From: Nocardiopsis algeriensis
GTDB lineage: Bacteria; Actinomycetota; Actinomycetes; Streptosporangiales; Streptosporangiaceae
Direction: 5' to 3'
DNA: 64,000 nucleotides
Assembly: GCF_014203695.1 (NCBI RefSeq)
Contig: NZ_JACHJO010000004.1
Span: 248,001 to 312,000, forward strand
Part shown: in pieces, positions 45,212-55,716 of the stretch
Numbering within the stretch: position 1 is the first letter of the stretch
Layout of the letters: the number at the start of each line of letters is the position of its first letter
The notes under the pieces: generated by a model
Databases searched by the model: none
Seen by the model: only the letters and a program-made list of their open reading frames with translations
Told to the model about the DNA's origin: nothing
Program-made: the position numbers and the translations under genes

Positions 45212-45335
45212 CCGTGCCCCCTGCGTTCTGTCGGCTCGACGGCGCTGCTCGCCCGTTGCGTGGAATGCTACAAGCATTGAAGGCAAGCGGAAACGAGGGC
45301 CTCCGAAGACCCCGCGGCACTCCGGGGACCTCCTC

Positions 45336-45371
45336 GGCCCTGTTCTTCGGATCATCTCGGGCTGCACGGCC
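45336..45371. repeat. 36-base dispersed repeat, copy 2
   Basis: Matches 28941-28976 in 34 of 36 positions, same orientation. It sits in the 317-base gap between the divergent ROK and P-loop genes, a stretch with no other clear feature. The two mismatches are in the central TTCTTCGGATC segment. Confidence 0.7.
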
Positions 45372-45528
45372 GCCGGGCGCCCCCTTGCCGCGCCGGAGAG
45401 CGTGCCGAGCCCACCAGGCCGAGCTGCGCTCCCCGCCTCGCAAGGGCACGCCTGGCCGGCCGCTCGCCGGAGGATCGGCTCCGCCGACACGGCGAGAGCA
45501 TCCACACAACAGGTCCTAGAGTTCAGGC

Positions 45529-46158
45529 GTGACCGTACCCTGTATCCGCACCGGCGAGGACCGGTGGGAGGAGCGCCTGGCCGACGCCGTGTCGGCGGTC
45601 GGTGCCCGCCGCCGTACGCGTGTCGTGGCCTTCGAGGGCCACTCGGGCTCGGGAAAGAGCACCGTGGCCGAGAGGCTGCGCACCGTGCTGGAGGAGCGGG
45701 GCGAACCCGCGGCCGTGGTGGCGATGGAGGACCTCTACCCGGGCTGGCACGGCCTCGGGGAGGCTCCGGGGCTGCTGCTGGAGTGGGTGCTCGTCCCCCT
45801 GGCCCGCGGCGGCCGGGCCGCGTGGCGGCGCTACGACTGGTCCCTGGGGCGCTTCCTCGACGGGTGGACGGAGCTCGACGCGCGCGTCGCGGCGGGCGGC
45901 ACCTTGATCGTGGAGGGGTGCGGTTCGGGCGCCGCCTCCGTCCGCCCCTTCCTGGACCTGCTGGTGTGGGTGCGGGCCCCGCGCCGGGTGCGGGCCGACC
46001 GCCTGGACGTTCGAGCGGACGCGGACGCCTACGCCCCCCACCGCCGGACATGGGCGGACCAGGAGAGGGCCTTCCACACGCGGGACCGCCCCCGCGACCA
46101 CGCGGGCCTGGTCGTCGACAACGGCCGGCCCTCCCCCGCGCCCGTCAGCCGCCGGTGA
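45529..46158 (+). CDS. P-loop kinase-like protein (uridine kinase family)
   Basis: 209 residues from a GTG at 45529. Walker A GHSGSGKST near residue 37 and AMEDLYPGWHGL, where uridine kinases have the substrate-binding DDFY region, point to the uridine kinase / phosphoribulokinase superfamily. The later IVEGCGSG and LVWVRAPRRVRADRLD are consistent. Actinomycete members of this kind lack known function. The end overlaps the Ser/Thr kinase gene by 14 bases tail to tail. Confidence 0.82.
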   Translation: MTVPCIRTGEDRWEERLADAVSAVGARRRTRVVAFEGHSGSGKSTVAERLRTVLEERGEPAAVVAMEDLYPGWHGLGEAPGLLLEWVLVPLARGGRAAWRRYDWSLGRFLDGWTELDARVAAGGTLIVEGCGSGAASVRPFLDLLVWVRAPRRVRADRLDVRADADAYAPHRRTWADQERAFHTRDRPRDHAGLVVDNGRPSPAPVSRR

Positions 46159-48361
46159 TGCGGCGGGCGGTCGCCAGGTCGCCGCGGATCCTCTCCACCC
46201 CCGAGGTGAGCTGGGGCAGCTGGCTCCCCACGTGGGTGAGCTCCATCAGCCGCTGGTTGCGTACGGCGAGGTTGCCGTACCCCACCCGCAGAACGATCGA
46301 GAGCACGGCCGTCGCGGCCAGACCGAGGACGGAGAGCAGGATCAGCAGGTCGCCGATCAGCGCGGGAAACCAGCTGCCCTCCAGGAACAGGGACGAGAAC
46401 ATGTGCAGGAACATCCCCGCCGGAAAGCCCCAGAGGGCGAGGTTGCAGTAGCGGCGGATCCGGGTCATCTGCTGCTGCTGGGCGACCCTGCCGGCCAGGG
46501 CCTCGTGCTCGGAGGACACCTTGGCGAAGCGCTCCTCCCAGTAGCGGCGCTCGCGGGCCAGGGTCTGGAGGAGCGGCAGGGAGGTGTAGACCACCGCCGC
46601 GTACCCGGCGGCCTCCGCCTCCGGGGAGCTGCTCACCCTCTGCCAGAGGATGTCGACCCATTCCTGGGCCCCCGGGTCGCTGGCGGCGGGCGGAAGCATC
46701 CGCTCGGGGTGCAGCAGGAAGGTGAGGACGAGGACCGGGTTGACGGCACCGGCGGCCTTCCACCCCGCGAGCTGCCCGGTCAGCTCCTCCCGGAAGGCGC
46801 TGCCCGCACGCTCCGCGGAGTCCAGCTGGTCGGCGAGCCGGCGGAGGGTCTCCTGTTCGACACCGCGGTGGAGCGCCATGGTCCGCAGTACGGCCGGGCG
46901 GGCCAGGAGCGCCATCTCGTTGGAGACCGGTTCCCCGGTGAGGACCGGCCGGGGGTCGGTGAAGATCTCGCGGAGCTCCGCGACGGTGGCGCCGCGGCCC
47001 CGGAAGACCGGCGGCAGGTCGGGGCGCAGCTGGGCGACGAAGGAGGCCAGGGAGAGGTTGGCGTCGCCCGCCGCGCGCCGGAACAGCGAACGGTCGACGG
47101 TGGTGTCCCCCAGGTCGTCGACCAGCCAGGCGCCCAGGGCCGCCCGCTCGACGGGGTCGCCGAACACGCGCACGGCCATGCTCCAGTTGCTCTGCATCGC
47201 CTCGGCGAGGGAGCCGGGGTCGGTGAACCGGATGCCGTCGAAGTGGTAGGGCGGCCTGCCTCCGACCGCCGCACCGGAGGGCGTCGGGGGCTCTCCCCAG
47301 GAGGGGCTTCCGGACGGAGGAGGCATGCCGGGGGCCGGGGCTCGGCCCTCCTGCCCCGTCTCCCCGCCGGTGTAGGAGGTGGTGGGGAACACTCCGCCCG
47401 GTGGTGCCACCCGCGTGGGGTCGACCCCCTCGGCCGGGGCCACCCGCGTGGGGTCGATCCCCCCGGCCGGGGCCACCCGGGTGGGGGAGAGCCCTTCCGG
47501 AGGCGCCGTGAGGGTGGCGGCCGCCTGTCGCACACCGGTACGGGTCCCGCCCCCGGAGATGAGGAGGTCGAGCAGGGCGGAGGCCTCCGGACGCCGCCGG
47601 GGGTCCTTGTCCAGGCAGCTGCCCACGATCTGGAGCAGCGGTTCGGGGAGACCGCCCAGCTCGGGCTGCCCGCCGAGGATGCGGGCGATCCTGGAGGCCT
47701 GGGTCGGGCCGGGGAACGCCTCGTGGCCGGTGGCGGCGTAGACCATCACCGACCCCCAGGAGAAGATGTCCACGGCAGGGGTGAGCCGGATGCCCTCCAG
47801 CTGTTCGGGGGCCATGTAGCCGATGGTCCCCACGACCCCGCTGGCGGTCACGGAGGTGCTCTCCACCGCGCGGGCGATTCCGAAGTCGATCACACGCGGA
47901 CCGTCGGCGGCCAGCATGATGTTCTCCGGTTTCAGGTCCCGGTGCACCACCCCGGCGGCGTGGATCGCCGCCAGTGCCGTGGCCGTGCTCACCGCGAGCC
48001 GGTGCAGCTCGGACCCGCTCCGGGGCCCCTTCTCCTGCACGAAGTCGTGGAGCGTGGGGCCGTCGATGTACTCGGTGGCGATCCAGGGCCGGGGCGCGTC
48101 GGGGTCGGCGGCGAGGATCTCCGCGACGCAGAAGCCGCTCACCTTGCGTGCCTGCTCCACCTCCGCGGCGAAGCGCCGGCGCATGTCGGCGTCGCCCGCC
48201 CAGGAGGCGTGCAGCATCTTCACCGCGGCCCGGCTCCCGTCCGGGGCCTCTCCGAGGAAGACCTCGCCGAACCCGCCCCGGCCCAGCGAGCGCACGAGCT
48301 GGTAGTCCCCGACGACACGCGGTGACTCCGCCGTCCCGTTCCCGCCCTGCGGGTCGGCCAT
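46145..48361 (-). CDS. Membrane Ser/Thr protein kinase with PTRVAP repeat linker
   Basis: 738 residues from the ATG at 48361 (GAGGGAG upstream). An intact Hanks-type kinase domain covers about 18-270: G-loop GRGGFGEVF, K48, HRDLKPEN with D142, DFG with D159 and APEQ. A linker has 11-residue repeats (SPTRVAPAG, DPTRVAPAE, DPTRVAPPG) at about 291-324. A 280-residue helical region of unknown family follows, then two hydrophobic helices near 625-690 and a cytoplasmic tail. No PASTA domains are present. It should phosphorylate Ser/Thr residues at the inner face of the membrane. The two paralogous membrane-protein genes upstream may share its transcript. Confidence 0.92.
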   Translation of the reverse strand: MADPQGGNGTAESPRVVGDYQLVRSLGRGGFGEVFLGEAPDGSRAAVKMLHASWAGDADMRRRFAAEVEQARKVSGFCVAEILAADPDAPRPWIATEYIDGPTLHDFVQEKGPRSGSELHRLAVSTATALAAIHAAGVVHRDLKPENIMLAADGPRVIDFGIARAVESTSVTASGVVGTIGYMAPEQLEGIRLTPAVDIFSWGSVMVYAATGHEAFPGPTQASRIARILGGQPELGGLPEPLLQIVGSCLDKDPRRRPEASALLDLLISGGGTRTGVRQAAATLTAPPEGLSPTRVAPAGGIDPTRVAPAEGVDPTRVAPPGGVFPTTSYTGGETGQEGRAPAPGMPPPSGSPSWGEPPTPSGAAVGGRPPYHFDGIRFTDPGSLAEAMQSNWSMAVRVFGDPVERAALGAWLVDDLGDTTVDRSLFRRAAGDANLSLASFVAQLRPDLPPVFRGRGATVAELREIFTDPRPVLTGEPVSNEMALLARPAVLRTMALHRGVEQETLRRLADQLDSAERAGSAFREELTGQLAGWKAAGAVNPVLVLTFLLHPERMLPPAASDPGAQEWVDILWQRVSSSPEAEAAGYAAVVYTSLPLLQTLARERRYWEERFAKVSSEHEALAGRVAQQQQMTRIRRYCNLALWGFPAGMFLHMFSSLFLEGSWFPALIGDLLILLSVLGLAATAVLSIVLRVGYGNLAVRNQRLMELTHVGSQLPQLTSGVERIRGDLATARRITGG
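47389..47494 (-). repeat. 33-base tandem repeat in the kinase gene
   Basis: About three units of 33 bases, each with CCACCCGCGTGGGG or a close form on the plus strand, encode the PTRVAP linker. In-frame change in unit number is possible. Confidence 0.8.
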
Positions 48362-48402
48362 GGAAAGCTCCCTCTGTCCATCTCTTCCGTCGCACCCTCT
48401 AC

Positions 48403-48439
48403 GACGGTTGGAACTATAACGGGGTTTCGGACACCTGGG
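48403..48439 (-). promoter_or_regulatory. Candidate promoter of the kinase gene
   Basis: On the minus strand TATAGT (about 48418-48413) is a good -10 element 50 bases before the kinase start. Just upstream, TTCGGACACCTGGG (48426-48439, plus strand) is identical to 1579-1592 in the CGGACAC array. The -35 is weak, which fits activator help. Confidence 0.4.
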
Positions 48440-48448
48440 TGCGGGCCC

Positions 48449-49684
48449 TCACACCGCGCCGCGCCGGTGTTCTCCCCGCTGGATCCGCGCCACGAGGTCG
48501 TCGGTGAGCGTCCCGTATCCCGTGGCCGCCCACACGCTCCGCTCCGCGGGGACCTCGTAGTAGGGAACGGTGGCGCCGTCGTGTTCGGCAGGCAGGACGG
48601 TGGGCCGGACCCGGACCCGGACCGCACGGGCGCAGTCCGCGCACAAGGGGACGCGAATGCTGTGCGTGCCGCCGAACTGGCGCCACTGCACGGGCCTGGT
48701 GCCGCTTCCGTGCAAGGGGTCGGCGTAGCAGGGGCGGCGCGGAGTGCGCAGGCCGGCCAGGGCGTCCTCGGCCAGGTCGAGCAGGACGAGCACGCCGACG
48801 GCGTCGGGCAGGTTCGTGCCCTCCCGCAGCATCCGGTCGTGGACGGCGGCCGCGGCGTCCCGGGCGTCCAGGGCGCGGGAGAGGCGCTCCGCGGGGACCC
48901 CCCGGGCAGAGCTCAGCCGCTCCCCGAGTTCGACCAGTTCGCGGCCGCCGCGGTCCACCAGCCTCTCCAACCGGGCCCGGTCGGCGTTGGCGAACGCCGC
49001 GTGCTGGGGAAGCCCTCGCAGGACACCGCGCCGGGTGCGCGCCCCCAGGGCACGGCCGACCAGGAGCGCCGCGGCGGCCGCCAGGAGGACGAGGAGGAGC
49101 ACGCCCGTCCAGAGCGCCCACCGGGGCAGCGCGAACAGGAGACCGTGGGAGGGGCGGCCCTCCTCGTACACCTCTCGGGCGGCGTGGTAGGCGGCCTCGG
49201 GGTCCGGGGAGTAGGCGGCGTCGAGCGCCGCGTCGACCTGCTCGACCGGGCCGCCGTCGAAGCCGGTGCCGTAGCTCGCGGCGAGGGCTCCGTAATAGGC
49301 GGGCGAGAGGCCCTGCGTACCGAACCCGGTGCCGGTCAGCTGCTCTCCCCCGTAGACGAGGTAGTGGGCCTCTCCCCCGCCCCTGCGGTCGTGGACCGCC
49401 GAGGCCAGGGCCTCGGGGTCCCCGTTCCAGGGGTCTCCCCGGGTCAGGGGCACCGCGATGACGTACAGCTCCAGGTCCTCGGCCCCGATGCGCGCGGCGA
49501 CCCGGTCGCGCTCGTCCTCGGGAAAGGCCGTCCCGTAGGCGGGGTCGACGTGGACGGGCACCCCCTCCAGGGCCTCGGCCACCGCCTGTGCGGGCGAGAC
49601 CGCGGTGTCGGCCGCCGCGGGTGCGGGCAGCGCCGCCAGCAGGGCTGTGGCCGCGGCGGCCGCGAGCGTCCTCTCAGCGGACAC
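48449..49684 (-). CDS. Membrane protein with PLHG/CxxC C-terminal domain
   Basis: 411 residues from a GTG at 49684, overlapping the preceding gene by 11 bases. A signal peptide (ALLAALPAPAAA) is followed by an extracytoplasmic domain of about 150 residues (EGVPVHVDPAYG, YVIAVPL), like a TPM-type module. One transmembrane helix (WALWTGVLLLVLLAAAAALL) at about 192-212 leads to a cytoplasmic helical region, then a Cys-rich end: RRPCYADPLHG, PLCADCARA, and VPYYEV...SVWAATGYGTL. The three cysteines and the histidine suggest a metal site. It is a shorter paralogue of the upstream gene. Function unknown. Confidence 0.75.
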   Translation of the reverse strand: MSAERTLAAAAATALLAALPAPAAADTAVSPAQAVAEALEGVPVHVDPAYGTAFPEDERDRVAARIGAEDLELYVIAVPLTRGDPWNGDPEALASAVHDRRGGGEAHYLVYGGEQLTGTGFGTQGLSPAYYGALAASYGTGFDGGPVEQVDAALDAAYSPDPEAAYHAAREVYEEGRPSHGLLFALPRWALWTGVLLLVLLAAAAALLVGRALGARTRRGVLRGLPQHAAFANADRARLERLVDRGGRELVELGERLSSARGVPAERLSRALDARDAAAAVHDRMLREGTNLPDAVGVLVLLDLAEDALAGLRTPRRPCYADPLHGSGTRPVQWRQFGGTHSIRVPLCADCARAVRVRVRPTVLPAEHDGATVPYYEVPAERSVWAATGYGTLTDDLVARIQRGEHRRGAV

Positions 49685-51650
49685 GGTTCTCCTCCAGGAC
49701 GAGTTCGATCATGCGCTCGGGGCGCCGGGCTCCGAAGGCATGGGTGATCCAGGGGCTGTCCCCCTCGTGCGTGTAGGGCGTGAAGGCGCCGCCGGGGCCC
49801 CGCAGGGACAGGACCGCCGTCCGCCTCCGGGCCTCGGTGAGCTCCGCGCAGTCCCGGCACACCCGGGCGGCGCCGGCGGCACCTTCCCCGCGGGTCCGAA
49901 CGCGCTCGGTCGCGGTCCCGTGGAGGGGGTTGACCTCGCACGGCCTGCCCCGGACCGGGGCGCCGGGCTCCCGTGCCGCGGCCAGGACCCGGCGGGCCAG
50001 TACGGTGGCGCCGACCAGGTCGAGCGGTCCGGGATCGCGCTCGGCCACCAGGAGGGCGGCCTCGGCCTGGGGCATGAGGGAGGCGGGGATCCGCTCGGCG
50101 CCGGGCGAGGACAGCAGCCGGGCCAGCCGCCGGCACTCGGCCCCGGCCAGGCGCCGCAGGCGGCGGGTCCCCGGCCTGGAGCCGATCCGGCGCCGCACTC
50201 CCCGCAGGACACCGGCCGCGACGCCCAGGACCGCGACCGCGAGCACCCCCAGGAGCGGACCGGCCCCGAAGAGCCCTCCGAAGAGACCGCTGGAGAAGCG
50301 CTCGCCGCGCGGACGCGGAACCGAGGGTTCGGACTCGACCAGGGGCGGCTCCTCCGGCCCGCCCGGATCGGTCTCCACGTCCCCGAGGGCTCTCACGGCT
50401 GCGGCCAGTGCCTGGGCGGGGGTGTCCGCCTCGATGTCGTGGACGGCGTTCCACACGTCGTAGGGGTCGGTACCCAGCCCGGTGGCGTGGGCCCCGATCT
50501 CGACCCCTTCGCCGTGGGAGCGGTGGCGGACGACGAGGTGGACGCCGTCCCTTTCCGACAGCGAGGCCAGGGCCGCGGCCAGCAGCTCGGGGTTGCCGCC
50601 GGCGTCGTCGCCGGGTCCCATCGCCAGCACCGCGGCGTACACCGGCGGCTCCGCGGTGGCGATCAGGTCGGCCGTCTCCGCCAGGCCCTCTCTCCGCACC
50701 GGCGCGAGGGGGTCGACGTACAGGGGGTCCCCCTCCCACTGCTCCAGCACGTTCTCCGCGCGGGCCGTGGAGACCACGTAGGGCGGTCCGGCCCTCGCCT
50801 CGTCCTCCGGGTCGGGGGTCTCGTGGCGGCCGGCGGGAGCCCGCACCATGTATCCGTGGGGCACCGCCACGGCCGCCGCGGCCAGGCCGGCGGCGAGCAC
50901 GGCGATCAGGGCCGCACGGCCCCGCGAGCCCCCGCCGGCCCTCTTCCTTCCCCGGCCGGCCCGCCACGCGAGGACACCGCCGACTACCAGGACGAAGCCG
51001 GCGGTGCCGCCGGCCAGCATGCCGAGGTTCTCGGGGCCGGTGTAGGACGTGGGGTCGAGGTCGTCCAGGAGGTACCGCAGGGTGCCGGGTCCTCCGTCGT
51101 AGGTGTACTCGCGCGCGCTCTCCGGGTCGGCCGCGATCTCGGCCAGCACCCCGACGACCTCGGTCGCGGGGGTGTCGTACTCCAGATCGGGGTGCAGCTG
51201 CACGGCCAGGCGGATGTCCTCGGCGGGCAGGTCGACGCCGTGGGCCGCCAGCTCCAGGTCGGTGCCCCGGGGGCGCAGGCGGAGGTAGAGGCCCTCTTCG
51301 CCGAGCCTGTCGTACAGGGCGGGCACCACCGTGTCCCCGCCCCACCGGGCCTCGTGCCCCGGGAAGGGGCTGACCACCGCGTAATAGGGGATCCCCAGCG
51401 GGGACAGGGCCTCGTGCACGGCCCGCGCGATCTCCTCCGGGGAGGAGGCGCCGCCGGTGGCGGCGTCCACGACGACGGCCGCGCCCTCGGGTTCCTGCGC
51501 GAGCAGGGCGGCGTAGTGGGCGGCGGGAGTGGTGTGCTCGGCGGACGGAGGGGGCGGGGGTGAGGACTCAGCGCGGGCGGGGGCGGGGGCTGCCAGGAGG
51601 GCGAAGAGCAGCGCGGCGATCCCCCGTGCGACCTGGGTGGGAACAGGCAT
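49674..51650 (-). CDS. Larger paralogue with two N-terminal modules and PLHG/CxxC domain
   Basis: 658 residues from the ATG at 51650. Signal peptide (LLFALLAAPAPARA), a first extracytoplasmic module (about 40-210, with AVVVDAATGG and YYAVVSPFPG), a hydrophobic pair around 220-275, a second related module (about 285-425, DPLYVDPLAPVRREG, VYAAVLAMGP), another helix near 455-480, and a cytoplasmic end with GRPCEVNPLHG and VCRDCAEL. The end aligns with that of the next gene, and the modules look like internal duplicates. The domain order suggests an ancestral gene that duplicated. Role unknown; with the kinase downstream, envelope sensing is a guess. Confidence 0.75.
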   Translation of the reverse strand: MPVPTQVARGIAALLFALLAAPAPARAESSPPPPPSAEHTTPAAHYAALLAQEPEGAAVVVDAATGGASSPEEIARAVHEALSPLGIPYYAVVSPFPGHEARWGGDTVVPALYDRLGEEGLYLRLRPRGTDLELAAHGVDLPAEDIRLAVQLHPDLEYDTPATEVVGVLAEIAADPESAREYTYDGGPGTLRYLLDDLDPTSYTGPENLGMLAGGTAGFVLVVGGVLAWRAGRGRKRAGGGSRGRAALIAVLAAGLAAAAVAVPHGYMVRAPAGRHETPDPEDEARAGPPYVVSTARAENVLEQWEGDPLYVDPLAPVRREGLAETADLIATAEPPVYAAVLAMGPGDDAGGNPELLAAALASLSERDGVHLVVRHRSHGEGVEIGAHATGLGTDPYDVWNAVHDIEADTPAQALAAAVRALGDVETDPGGPEEPPLVESEPSVPRPRGERFSSGLFGGLFGAGPLLGVLAVAVLGVAAGVLRGVRRRIGSRPGTRRLRRLAGAECRRLARLLSSPGAERIPASLMPQAEAALLVAERDPGPLDLVGATVLARRVLAAAREPGAPVRGRPCEVNPLHGTATERVRTRGEGAAGAARVCRDCAELTEARRRTAVLSLRGPGGAFTPYTHEGDSPWITHAFGARRPERMIELVLEENRVR

Positions 51651-51716
51651 GGACCGAGCATAAGGGGCGTACCGAGCGGGGGAAGAGCCCGGCCGCAGGT
51701 CAGGGGCCCTCACGAG

Positions 51717-51750
51717 CGGGCCCCCGCGCCGGCGGCGGCGCGGGGGCCCG
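51717..51750 (-). terminator. Terminator of the SRPBCC gene
   Basis: A perfect 14-bp stem (51717-51730 with 51737-51750), loop GGCGGC, 24 bases beyond the SRPBCC stop. Confidence 0.82.
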
Positions 51751-51774
51751 GGGGCGGCGGGGTGGGTCCGCCGG

Positions 51775-52341
51775 TCAGTTGCCGGGGAAGCGGCCGGGGT
51801 TCTGGCCGGGCTCACCCGGGATCCGGCCGGGGGCCGGGTCGGTCGGGCCGGGGAAGCCGCCCAGCCTCTGGTCCGGAGTGGTGTTCGGCGTCGGGCCCGG
51901 CGTGTACCCGGGTGCACCGTCCGGGGTGCGCGCCCCCTCGATGTACTCCTTGAAGCGCTTCATGTCGCCCTTGGCGCGGGCCTTGACCAGGCCCAGCTTG
52001 TCGCCGAGCTGCTCGACGGCGCCCTCGGGAACCGTGCGCAGCTGGAGGGTGATCCTGGTCCGGGAGGCCGAGATGTGGTGGAAGGTCACCACACCGGCGT
52101 GGGACACGCCGTCGACGCTGCGCCAGGCGATGCGCTCCTGCGGGACCTGCTCGGTGACCTCGGCGTCGAACTCGCGCTTCTGGCCGGCGATCTCGATGTT
52201 CCAGTGGAGGAGGCGCTCGCCGGTGCGCGTGATGCTGTTGACGCCCTCCATGAAGCGGGGGAACTGCTCGAAGTCCGTCCACTGCGCGTAGGCGACGGAC
52301 ACGGGGACGTCGACCTCCACAGTCTCCACGATGTCAGACAC
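51775..52341 (-). CDS. SRPBCC-family (cyclase/dehydrase-like) protein
   Basis: 188 residues from a GTG at 52341 with GGAAGGA upstream. Residues 1-140 form a SRPBCC (START-like) hydrophobic-pocket domain: VETVEVDVPVSVAYAQWTDF, FPRFMEGVNSI, WNIEIAGQKREFDAEV and GVVTFHHIS. The last 45 residues are a Pro/Gly-rich disordered tail (PGPTPNTTPDQRLGGFPGP). Such stand-alone proteins bind lipophilic molecules and are often induced in stress. Two sigma-B-like promoters lie 46 bases upstream. The ligand is unknown. Confidence 0.87.
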   Translation of the reverse strand: MSDIVETVEVDVPVSVAYAQWTDFEQFPRFMEGVNSITRTGERLLHWNIEIAGQKREFDAEVTEQVPQERIAWRSVDGVSHAGVVTFHHISASRTRITLQLRTVPEGAVEQLGDKLGLVKARAKGDMKRFKEYIEGARTPDGAPGYTPGPTPNTTPDQRLGGFPGPTDPAPGRIPGEPGQNPGRFPGN

Positions 52342-52386
52342 TGTCGGAATCCTTCCGTCGGGTGTGATGCGTCCTCGGAGGCACCG

Positions 52387-52424
52387 CTACCCAAACGCCG
52401 ATACCCAAACGTTACCCAACATCC
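52387..52424 (-). promoter_or_regulatory. Two overlapping stress-sigma (SigB-like) promoters
   Basis: On the minus strand, GGAT-N14-GGGTAT (52424 to 52401) and GTTT-N14-GGGTAG (52410 to 52387) both fit the GnnT-N14-16-GGGTAC/T consensus of Streptomyces SigB/SigH-type stress sigma factors. They share a repeated core, CGTTTGGGTA, seen three times in part. They sit 46 to 83 bases before the SRPBCC start. Confidence 0.6.
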
Positions 52425-52531
52425 GGCCAAGCTCGGGAGAAGCACCGAGCGCCCGCCGTGACCTGGGATTTTTTCCGCGCGGCGGATCGCGAAATTTTTC
52501 CCGCCGCCGGTACCCCGTACCGGAAAAGGGC

Positions 52532-52566
52532 GGGGCCGCCACCGTCGGTCGGACGGTGGCGGCCCC
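52532..52566 (-). terminator. Terminator of acnA
   Basis: A perfect 15-bp stem (52532-52546 with 52552-52566), loop GGTCG, about 50 bases past the acnA stop on the minus strand. Confidence 0.85.
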
Positions 52567-52617
52567 TTCTCGCACCGCGCCGCGCACCGGTCGGGTGCGG
52601 GGCGGAGTCGGCAACCG

Positions 52618-55347
<2,730 letters not shown>

Positions 55348-55716
55348 GGTGTCTGCCTCCTGATCTCGCCACTTTGTCCCCAGCATCCTGCCTCATGGGG
55401 CGGATGCGGGTCCTACTGAGGCCGCCCTCACCGGACACCGCGAGCGCGGAGGGCCGCGGGGTGGCTCTCCGTCTTCTCCGGCCTCCGTCCGGACCGCCGT
55501 GGCCTGCGACGACACCACTCGTCCCAGACCAAGGCGGGCCGCCGTACGAGGGCGACCGCGTCGTTCGGTCCGGGCGGCGGAGCGGTCAACCTCACACGCC
55601 CGGACGCGGGGAAGCCCCGCAGTTATCTTGATGTCAAGCTATCCAACTTGTATCTCGATATCAAGTTATCGGGCCGCTTCCCCGCCCGTGCAGGCGCCCC
55701 CGCGATCGCGCCGGCC
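55348..55716. other. 369-base region between acnA and the LLM gene
   Basis: Bases 55348-55620 are G+C rich and hold the acnA leader; no gene is evident. The right third is an A+T-rich patch with the MarR-like palindromes at 55624-55668. Confidence 0.5.
55624..55668. promoter_or_regulatory. Tandem MarR-like operator palindromes
   Basis: CTTGA-TG-TCAAG at 55627-55638 is a perfect palindrome; CTCGATATCAAG at 55654-55665 has one asymmetric position. Their 18-base contexts (from 55624 and 55651) agree at 15 positions, so the pair repeats at 27 bases. The pattern resembles MarR-family sites. No MarR gene lies nearby. Confidence 0.5.

Noticed and set aside
47389-47494. Tandem units that might be read as a CRISPR array
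   Set aside because: Units are contiguous, 33 bases, in frame and encode a protein linker; there are no spacers or cas genes.
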